Positions 6,337 through 11,164 of a stretch of 11,164 nt of DNA are shown here, piece by piece. The DNA is from Chlamydiota bacterium (GTDB lineage Bacteria > Chlamydiota > Chlamydiia > Chlamydiales > Parachlamydiaceae): positions 1 through 11,164 of the forward strand of contig JABDGJ010000029.1 of NCBI GenBank assembly GCA_013286075.1, in the 5' to 3' direction. Made by a program: the position numbers and the translations under genes. The notes under the pieces are model-generated. The model was given only the letters and a program-made list of their open reading frames with translations. It was not told the DNA's origin and did not search any database. Every line of letters begins with the position of its first letter. Positions within the stretch are counted from its first letter, which is position 1.

Positions 6337-6378
6337 TGAAAAGCACCTTAAATGCATGGGGTACAAAAATTTCTTTCT

Positions 6379-6406
6379 AGAGTATCAAAACAAGAAACAT
6401 TTTCAA
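6379..6406 (-). promoter_or_regulatory. Possible promoter of the glycosyltransferase gene
   Basis: On the minus strand, TTGAAA (plus 6401-6406) is followed after 16 bp by TACTCT (plus 6379-6384), preceded by TG as in an extended -10. Transcription would start near 6372 and give a leader of about 36 nt to the ATG at 6336. The match is moderate. Confidence 0.35.
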
Positions 6407-6442
6407 AATGATAACGGAAGATTTTAAGGAAAAAATTTTTTT

Positions 6443-6471
6443 TTGACATATTTTTATAAAATCTTTATAAG
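6443..6471 (+). promoter_or_regulatory. Strong sigma70-type promoter for the collagen-like gene
   Basis: TTGACA (6443-6448), a 17-bp spacer and TATAAG (6466-6471) form a near-consensus promoter in very AT-rich DNA, with a T-run just upstream. Start of transcription is expected near 6478, giving a leader of about 34 nt that contains TTAGGT as a weak ribosome-binding site. It probably also serves the porin gene that follows. Confidence 0.7.
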
Positions 6472-6511
6472 TTTTTTGCAGAAATCGGTATAAAGTTTAT
6501 TTAGGTTATTT

Positions 6512-7225
6512 ATGATCAAACGTGTAGTTTTCCTATTTTTTTTAGCATACGTCACGCCATTGGTTGCTGCTCCAAAAAATAATGATGGTTTTCATTCGAA
6601 AAACCAAGAGGGCGCTGTTATTAGTGAAGGCATTTCTGAATGGGAGCTTTGCAATAATAATGGTTGCAGACGTGTTGGTGCTACTGGAGCAACTGGTGCT
6701 ACTGGAGCAACAGGCCCCACAGGCCCATCTGGAGGTCCTACCGGCCCTACCGGTGCGACTGGAGCGACTGGTAGTACAGGTGCAACGGGAGCAACTGGAG
6801 CCGCCGGTACCGTAGGGCTTGGACAATATGCCTATATTTATAACGTAAGTGCTCAAACGGTGGCGATAGAAGCTCCGGTTGATTTCGATTCGAATGGGGT
6901 AATAACAGCTGGAATTACGCATGCACCTGGAAATCCAGGCGTTACTGTTACTACAGCCGGCGATTATCTTGTGACTTTTTCTGTCACGAATGTGGAACCT
7001 TGCCAATTCGCTTTATTCGTAAATGGAGCTCCAGTGACGGATGCAATCTATGGCTCTGGTGCTGGAACTCAGCAAGATAATGGCCAAGTTATCCTCACTC
7101 TATCCGCAGGAGATACTCTTACGCTGGTTAACCATAGTTCTGCAGCCGCTGTTGGTCTTCAAACTCTTGCAGGTGGAACTCAAACAAATGTGAATGCATC
7201 CTTAGCGATTCTATTATTAAATTAA
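6512..7225 (+). CDS. Secreted collagen-like protein with C-terminal jelly-roll-type domain
   Basis: A signal peptide ([19 protein letters not shown], cleavage near 19-20) is followed by a short linker and a Gly-X-Thr collagen-like tract. Six triplets run from Gly56 (GAT x4, GPT, GPS), one extra glycine at 74 breaks the register, and eight more triplets run from 75 to 98. Threonine in the third position is typical of bacterial collagens such as Bacillus BclA, where it is a glycosylation site. The remaining residues, from about 103 ([13 protein letters not shown]...), look like the C1q/TNF-like trimerisation domain of BclA-type proteins ([41 protein letters not shown]). A trimeric surface fibre is the likely form. 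The exported glycosyltransferase is divergently transcribed next door, and glycosylation of the tract by it is conceivable but unproven. Confidence 0.85.
   Translation: MIKRVVFLFFLAYVTPLVAAPKNNDGFHSKNQEGAVISEGISEWELCNNNGCRRVGATGATGATGATGPTGPSGGPTGPTGATGATGSTGATGATGAAGTVGLGQYAYIYNVSAQTVAIEAPVDFDSNGVITAGITHAPGNPGVTVTTAGDYLVTFSVTNVEPCQFALFVNGAPVTDAIYGSGAGTQQDNGQVILTLSAGDTLTLVNHSSAAAVGLQTLAGGTQTNVNASLAILLLN
6677..6805 (+). repeat. Gly-X-Thr coding tandem repeat
   Basis: Degenerate 9-bp units of the type GGTGCTACT/GGAGCAACT encode the collagen-like tract. Such tracts can change length by slippage, and the extra glycine codon at residue 74 may mark an old in-frame event. Confidence 0.75.
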
Positions 7226-7247
7226 ACCCTTATAAAAAAATATTTAT

Positions 7248-8207
7248 ATGACATACATCAGAAAGATAAAAATAGGTATCGCAACGCTTGCGATGACAAT
7301 AACAGGGGCTATCCAAGGTAATGATGGATATGCGACATCACAAGCTGGCTATCAGGAGCCTTGTGATCCTGTGTACTGCAGCTGTGATTGCGGAAGGTAC
7401 TTCTTAGACGCAGAGGTGCTTTTTTTAAGAGCTTCGGAAGGAGGTCTCTCCAGTGTGTGCGATAGCACAACAACTACTGATACTACAGTTGGCGGAGTGA
7501 CATATTCCACTCTGAATGGAACAGGCAAAGATCCTCGTTTTGATTGGAATTGTGGATTTCGCATTGGTGCAGGATATGGGTTTCCCTGTTCTCCCAGTGA
7601 TATCGGAGTTTATTGGACTCACCTCAATTCTTGTACAGGACGGGGTAGCAGCGAAAATGAACATCGTTGGAAAATTGATTTCAATGTTGTTGATGTTCTC
7701 TATAGCTACGAATATTGTTTATCACCCTGCTTTGCCTTAACCCCTTTTGCTGGTCTCAGATGGGCAAATATTGATCAAAGACTGAATACTAAGTTCATCA
7801 GCATTACAGATGGGGTTTCTACACTATCAACAGGAATCGCTAAAGAAGATTTTTGGGGCATCGGTCCTTTATTTGGAATTGAGGGAGACTGGGGCATTGG
7901 ATGCGGATTTAGTTTCTATGGCGATATTGATGTTGGAATCTTATATGGAAGATTTCATAACAGGTCAAATTCAACTGAGGCGATGACGACTGTCGTAAAT
8001 ATCAGTAATTTAAATATGCATTCACAAGCAATCCAGTTTGTCCTGGATGCAGGAGTGGGTATTCAGTACAGATCATGTGTTTGCTGTATACCATTAGTAT
8101 TTCAACTGGGTTTGGAGCACCACCAATACTTTAACCAGAATCAATTTTGTGGTCATGGTGATTTGTACTTAGATGGTGTCTCTTTAGGCGTAGGCCTTTC
8201 TTATTAA
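7248..8207 (+). CDS. Cysteine-rich Lpg1974-family/MOMP-like outer-membrane porin
   Basis: This is a 319-residue beta-barrel with a signal peptide (MTYIRKIKIGIATLAMTITGAIQG). The mature start, EPCDPVYCSCDCGRYFLDAEVLFLRASEGGL, and strands such as WNCGFRIGAGYGF, FALTPFAGLRWANIDQRL, EDFWGIGPLFGIEGDW and FSFYGDIDVGILYGRFHNRS follow the Legionella Lpg1974 pattern, also used by MOMP-like porins of environmental chlamydiae. The protein ends in GVSLGVGLSY, with the terminal aromatic residue expected for outer-membrane insertion. About fifteen cysteines suggest disulfide cross-linking in the envelope. It lies 22 bp after the collagen-like gene on the same strand and likely shares its transcript. No ribosome-binding site is obvious before the ATG, only an AT-rich leader. 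The family placement is from memory of sequence pattern. Confidence 0.82.
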   Translation: MTYIRKIKIGIATLAMTITGAIQGNDGYATSQAGYQEPCDPVYCSCDCGRYFLDAEVLFLRASEGGLSSVCDSTTTTDTTVGGVTYSTLNGTGKDPRFDWNCGFRIGAGYGFPCSPSDIGVYWTHLNSCTGRGSSENEHRWKIDFNVVDVLYSYEYCLSPCFALTPFAGLRWANIDQRLNTKFISITDGVSTLSTGIAKEDFWGIGPLFGIEGDWGIGCGFSFYGDIDVGILYGRFHNRSNSTEAMTTVVNISNLNMHSQAIQFVLDAGVGIQYRSCVCCIPLVFQLGLEHHQYFNQNQFCGHGDLYLDGVSLGVGLSY

Positions 8208-8212
8208 CCTGA

Positions 8213-8416
8213 ATGACTAAACAAATGGGTGTCAGATTAAATCTGACACCTTACAAGATTATTGGGATAGCCCGTCATAGCGAGACTCTGCAAGAGTTGG
8301 TTGTCTATCAAGTCCTTTATGGAGAGGACTATATTTGGGTGCGTCCACTAGAGATGTTTCTAGAAAATATTGTGATAAATGGACAATCACTGCCGAGATT
8401 CAAATTAGTTCAGTAG
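8213..8416 (+). CDS. DUF1653 family protein with altered N-terminus
   Basis: The body, YKIIGIARHSETLQELVVYQ, then VLYGEDYIWVRPLEMFLE and GQSLPRFKLVQ, is a clear DUF1653 domain, a small family of about 65-75 residues of unknown function. Members usually begin with a G-x-YRHYKG motif. Here that motif is missing and residues 5-13 (MGVRLNLTP) are encoded by the 23-bp palindrome, so the first strand has been replaced. The ATG lies 5 bp after the porin stop and no ribosome-binding site of its own is visible, so expression would depend on the upstream transcript. It may be a live gene with a new start or a 5'-truncated remnant; I lean slightly to a remnant. Confidence 0.75.
   Translation: MTKQMGVRLNLTPYKIIGIARHSETLQELVVYQVLYGEDYIWVRPLEMFLENIVINGQSLPRFKLVQ
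8228..8250. repeat. 23-bp palindrome GGTGTCAGATT-a-AATCTGACACC
   Basis: The 11-bp arms are perfect around a single central base. A compact palindrome of this exact kind is reminiscent of REP-like units mobilised by IS200/IS605-related transposases, but that link is from memory and no transposase is present. It replaces the beginning of the DUF1653 domain and is unrelated to elements A-C. Confidence 0.65.
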
Positions 8417-8459
8417 AGGCAACGTAACTGAAAAATCAACTCAAGCGTGCTGATTAGAT

Positions 8460-9023
8460 TCAGGAGATGAGAGAGAGGTGGTTTAAAATGAAGTCAGCTC
8501 TCTCTTTAGGTGTCATCATTCCTGGAACAGGAATAAAGTATTTGTGTCTACTGTAAATAGCGTAGAGGGCAGCCTGCTGCTCTCTTACCTCTTGGACACT
8601 CTCTCTACGAATTTGTGTGGTTATCGGGATAAAATCATCCTTATAAGGCAAAATATAGAAAATGGCTGCATAACGCTTATTTAAATCGATTCCTTCAAGG
8701 GCTTCATTAATTAACAACAGAGTTTGCGTACCGGCAAGATTGTAATGCATTGCATAGGCGTGAGCGTCGAAAATACCGCGGTCAATAAATACACGGCCAC
8801 TCTTCGCAAGAAAGGGCTCTTCCCGAGCTAATTGCAGCTTTAAAATATGATAACCCAGATCCTCCTCTTCCCAAAATTTCTCAACTCCCCTCTCCAATCT
8901 ACTGGCAAACCAATCGGTCGCAGCTTCGTAAATCACAGACTCACCCTGTTTCTCGAGCTCTTTGATGATAGAGGTCTTGCCTACTGATGATCCACCTGTC
9001 AGAACATACATTAAGCCAACCAT
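8460..9023 (-). CDS. Small P-loop NTPase of the AAA_28 type
   Basis: The 187-residue protein begins with a Walker A motif GGSSVGKT (10-17) directly after the first strand (MYVLTGG). A Walker B-like strand, RVFIDRGIFDAHAYA, lies near residues 77-91, and a lid-type arginine-containing helix (TTQIRRESVQEVREQQAAL) near 136-154. The pattern agrees with AAA_28 proteins, which resemble the kinase domain of NadR; many are predicted nucleotide or metabolite kinases, but the substrate here is not known. The ATG at 9023 has only GAAGA upstream; an alternative ATG at 9011 (MYVLTGG) would place the first strand immediately at the N-terminus. The gene is complete and converges with DUF1653, leaving 43 bp between the stops. 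Confidence 0.78.
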   Translation of the reverse strand: MVGLMYVLTGGSSVGKTSIIKELEKQGESVIYEAATDWFASRLERGVEKFWEEEDLGYHILKLQLAREEPFLAKSGRVFIDRGIFDAHAYAMHYNLAGTQTLLLINEALEGIDLNKRYAAIFYILPYKDDFIPITTQIRRESVQEVREQQAALYAIYSRHKYFIPVPGMMTPKERADFILNHLSLIS

Positions 9024-9087
9024 CTATTTTCTTCGATTTCAAAATCCTTTTGGACAAACATCACGCCTCCTCCCCTGCAACAAGCCA

Positions 9088-9558
9088 TTATCCTTTTTCC
9101 TTTATGGCCTCGAATCTCGCCGCGATGCGAGTGCGCAGCGCTTCGCGGATAGCGGGATCCGCTTTCTCGGGAGATCCTGCATCAAATGGAGGATTCGGGT
9201 CGTACTCTATGCCTAGCTGAATAGCTTTCGCGAACTGCTCCCCTGCAATTTTGGAAGAGAGGATCAGAGCCATGTCAATCCCTGCGGAAACACCGGCTGC
9301 TGTAATCACTTTTCCGTCTTCAACTACTCTTGCTTTGGTAGGTTTGGCATGCAAGATTTCAAGCCGGTCAAGTGCAGCCCAATGAGTCGTTGCACACAAG
9401 CCGGTCAAAATCCCGGCTGCTCCTAAAATCAGGCTTCCAGTACAAACTGAGGTTGTCCAAGCTGTTGTTGCATGAATCGAACGCAACCACTCTAAAACTT
9501 CAGGGCAGCTGCTTAATGTTGTTGCATTGCCAGCCCCCGGCACGACAAGAATATCGGC
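9088..9558 (-). pseudogene. DJ-1/PfpI family gene, N-terminal third missing
   Basis: The minus strand reads ADILVVPGAGNATTL, then SVCTGSLILGAAGILTGLCATTHWAALD, then VITAAGVSAGIDMALIL and AIQLGIEYDPNPPFDAGSP. These are the hallmark blocks of the isonitrile-hydratase-like branch of DJ-1/PfpI proteins, and the nucleophile-elbow cysteine (SVCTGS) is present. Members are normally about 195-230 residues. Here similarity starts at the strand DILVVPG and is preceded at once by an in-frame TGA (9559-9561), so roughly the first 65 residues are lost. A GTG at 9543 could start a shortened 151-residue protein, but it would lack the first strands and an acidic active-site residue. I regard it as a 5'-truncated pseudogene. 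A single frameshift at 9558 is excluded only as far as I can see no family sequence in the adjoining bases. Confidence 0.78.
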
Positions 9559-9776
9559 TCAATAATATACCATACAACTTGGATTTCAACAATCTAATGA
9601 TTATCTTCCTTAACACCGGCTCGTCGCTTGTGACTGCCTCATACACCTCCATGAATGCCTACCTACCCGCCTGCCATCCGCTGGCCATGGATTAAGTGGC
9701 AATCACGGGTTAAATTTTCATAGCATTAACCCAGTATTTTTGTTAAAAGCAGCCATATCTCATTTTTTAAAAAAAT
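9559..9776. other. Intergenic stretch with C-rich-wobble fragment and a stem-loop
   Basis: The plus strand stays open from the DJ-1 break to a TAA at 9693-9695 and reads NNLMIIFLNTGSSLVTASYT followed by SMNAYLPACHPLAMD, with many codons ending in C, unlike neighbouring genes. The sequence loosely resembles the first transmembrane helix of a drug-efflux MFS transporter (AYLPA-x-P), but this is weak. Beyond it, GGGTTAA (9707-9713) and TTAACCC (9726-9732) form a 7-bp stem with a 12-nt loop followed by TATTTTT, a possible weak terminator. No clear promoter for the MgtC gene was found. Confidence 0.35.
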
Positions 9777-10490
9777 ATGATAATGCCCCTCCATCCAACC
9801 TGGCTTGACATTGGAATCAGACTCTTATTGACGCTTCTTGCTGGCATTGCGTTAGGTATAAATCGAGGCTCCCGTGGTCAAGCTGCCGGCTTTAGGACTA
9901 CCATACTTGTTGGGCTTGCCGCATGCGTTGCCATGATCCAAGTGAATCTATTGTTAGATTTGGAAGGTAAAGCAAGTGATTCATTTGTTGTAATGGATCT
10001 CATGCGTCTACCATTGGGTATTTTAACAGGAGTCGGGTTCATCGGTGGTGGTAGCATTCTGAAAAGGGGTGATCTCGTTACAGGTGTCACTACAGCTGCA
10101 ACGCTTTGGATTATTTCAGTTATCGGGCTGTGCTTTGGTGGAGGCCAATTGAGCCTTGGACTTACTGCAACAGTTCTCTCTATTATAACACTCTGGATAC
10201 TGAAATGGTTGGATACCTTCATACCGCGAGATCATCGTGCACAAGTATCCATAATCACAGATAATCCTTTATCTGTTTTAGATCTTAATGCTCTCATTGA
10301 GCCATTAGGGTATTTTGCGTTCTTTCATAAAAAAAGAAATGGGTTGGAGACAAAACACTTGGAGTTTGAAATTCACTGGAGAAAATCTGATCGATCGGGT
10401 CCACCCCTTGATCTTCTCAATCTTCTTGAGAAAAATTATGCGGTTGAATCTTTTGAACTCACCGCAGAAAAGACAGATCACCGGCAATAA
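9777..10490 (+). CDS. MgtC/SapB family inner-membrane protein
   Basis: This 237-residue protein has the MgtC hallmark at its N-terminus: LLLTLLAGIALGINRGSRGQAAGFRTTILVGLAACVAMI (about residues 16-54). Further helices follow, including the conserved LPLGILTGVGFIGGGSILKRGDLVTGVTTAATLWIISVIGLCFGGGQ (about 77-123), which is nearly diagnostic. A soluble C-terminal domain follows (about 155-237). MgtC proteins modulate membrane ATP synthase or magnesium homeostasis and intracellular survival in Salmonella and mycobacteria; whether that applies here is inference. Two in-frame starts are possible, ATG 9777 and ATG 9783, and neither has a visible ribosome-binding site. Length fits the family and the gene appears intact. 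Its stop codon directly abuts that of the convergent UgpB-like gene. Confidence 0.88.
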   Translation: MIMPLHPTWLDIGIRLLLTLLAGIALGINRGSRGQAAGFRTTILVGLAACVAMIQVNLLLDLEGKASDSFVVMDLMRLPLGILTGVGFIGGGSILKRGDLVTGVTTAATLWIISVIGLCFGGGQLSLGLTATVLSIITLWILKWLDTFIPRDHRAQVSIITDNPLSVLDLNALIEPLGYFAFFHKKRNGLETKHLEFEIHWRKSDRSGPPLDLLNLLEKNYAVESFELTAEKTDHRQ

Positions 10491-11162
10491 TTAATTCTTT
10501 CCTTTAGTACCAGTTTCAAACTCTTCTAATAATTTATTTCCTTCTAATACAGCTCTATCCAACGCTTCTTTCGCACTGATTTTCCCATCAAATGCAGCCT
10601 CTAAATAATCAATGATTTTTTCACGAATCACTGGATAATTTCCAAGGCGAATTCCTTTTGTATATGGTGTAGGTTTTTGTCTCATCACTTCTAGAACAGC
10701 AATTTCTGCAGCAAGGTTATCTTGATAAAAGCCTTTTTTCTTGGTCAAATAATAGGCAGCTTCAGTAATGGGGAGATATCCCGTCTGTTGATGCCAATAG
10801 GCTTGTACTTCAGGAGAGGACAAATAGGCAAAAAATTGAGCCACTCCACGGTAAATTTCTTCATCATGTCCCTCTAAACACCAAAAAGAAGATCCTCCAA
10901 TGTTTAAATTATAAGGACTTCCATTAATATCGGGCCAATAGGGCATAAAACCGACCCCGATGGGCTCCTGTGTCATCTTTTTTAATCCTGCCAGTCGGTT
11001 AGCTCCTTGAAAGAGAATACCGCATCTCCCTTCAGTAAAGAATTTCTCAGGCTCATTAGTCATTCTTCCTTGATAAGAGAAAATTCCATTTTTTTGCCAT
11101 TCACAGAGTTTTTCCAAATGGCGAGTTTGATAAGTTCCATTGAAAATTAAACGCGCGTTTGG
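10491..11162 (-). CDS. ugpB: UgpB-like ABC transporter substrate-binding protein, C-terminal half
   Basis: The gene enters from the right edge of the window; the frame is open to the last complete codon, reading PNARLIFNGTYQTRHLEKLC. Family landmarks are TEGRCGILFQGANRLAG, VGFMPYWPD, NIGGSSFWCLEGH, AQFFAYLSSPEVQAYWHQQTGYLPIT and the C-terminal KPTPYTKGIRLGNYPVIREKI, close to the end of E. coli UgpB (PFTKGLRLGN). UgpB is the periplasmic receptor for sn-glycerol-3-phosphate and glycerophosphodiesters, feeding the UgpAEC importer. About 223 residues are visible, roughly half of the normal length. An internal TTG at 11117 is not a real start. No other ugp genes are visible. The stop codon is immediately adjacent to the MgtC stop, without an intervening terminator. 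Confidence 0.85.
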   Translation of the reverse strand, partial: PNARLIFNGTYQTRHLEKLCEWQKNGIFSYQGRMTNEPEKFFTEGRCGILFQGANRLAGLKKMTQEPIGVGFMPYWPDINGSPYNLNIGGSSFWCLEGHDEEIYRGVAQFFAYLSSPEVQAYWHQQTGYLPITEAAYYLTKKKGFYQDNLAAEIAVLEVMRQKPTPYTKGIRLGNYPVIREKIIDYLEAAFDGKISAKEALDRAVLEGNKLLEEFETGTKGKN

Positions 11163-11164
11163 TC

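Noticed and set aside
6542..7006. Open frame on the minus strand, rich in Ser/Cys/Thr/Arg, opposite the collagen-like gene
   Set aside because: It is the mirror image of the Gly-X-Thr repeat codons, has no ribosome-binding site and resembles no family; the plus-strand gene explains the sequence.
8468..8512. AGAGAGAG and CTCTCTCT runs as a terminator between DUF1653 and the NTPase
   Set aside because: They lie inside the NTPase coding sequence with a long loop and no T-tract.
9575..9695. Possible start of an MFS drug-efflux transporter on the plus strand
   Set aside because: Only one hydrophobic segment with a loose AYLPA match is present before a stop; too little to call a gene or a named pseudogene.
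1..11164. tRNA, rRNA, riboswitch, replication origin, phage or known IS transposase
   Set aside because: I saw no cloverleaf, rRNA segment, conserved riboswitch core, DnaA-box cluster, integrase or transposase in the readable frames.

Overview
The window looks like accessory chromosome of a moderately AT-rich Gram-negative bacterium. The closest fit I can infer is an environmental chlamydia (Parachlamydiales: Simkania/Waddlia/Parachlamydia-like). The evidence is a very cysteine-rich Lpg1974/MOMP-like outer-membrane protein, a second cysteine-containing beta-barrel, a Sec-exported glycosyltransferase, few readable operons and clear gene decay. This assignment is inference from gene content; no rRNA or marker gene is present.

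Layout. 1-1814 (+): the end of a DUF2867 (SDR-type) gene is followed at once by a class I photolyase gene, whose last 30 codons are supplied by a repeat element. 1722-4886: three members of one palindromic repeat family (A 1722-1954, B 3636-3709, C 4722-4886) all end in TATAGTCGATTAA-type termini. They separate a DUF234-type AAA ATPase (minus strand, 1959-3383) from a beta-barrel outer-membrane protein (minus strand, 3774-4613). 4882-5159 (minus): remains of a former two-gene operon, the HTH end of a regulator overlapping by ATGA the first 67 codons of an aminotransferase, which carries an in-frame stop and ends inside element C. 5155-6336 (minus): a signal-peptide-bearing family 2 glycosyltransferase. 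6443-8207 (+): a strong promoter, a collagen-like secreted protein and an Lpg1974/MOMP-like porin. 8213-8416 (+): a DUF1653 gene whose first residues come from a 23-bp palindrome. 8460-9023 (minus): a small P-loop NTPase. 9088-9558 (minus): a DJ-1/PfpI gene lacking its N-terminal third. 9777-10490 (+): an MgtC/SapB membrane protein. 10491-11162 (minus): the C-terminal half of a UgpB-like glycerol-phosphate binding protein, running off the window.

How it hangs together. Two themes stand out. The first is the cell surface: two beta-barrels, a collagen-like protein, an exported glycosyltransferase and a transporter binding protein. The second is repeat-driven remodelling, in which palindromic elements abut, extend or cut off at least three genes (photolyase, aminotransferase, DUF1653). 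The least ordinary content is this modular nested-palindrome family, together with the leaderless, operator-decorated promoter of the ATPase gene.
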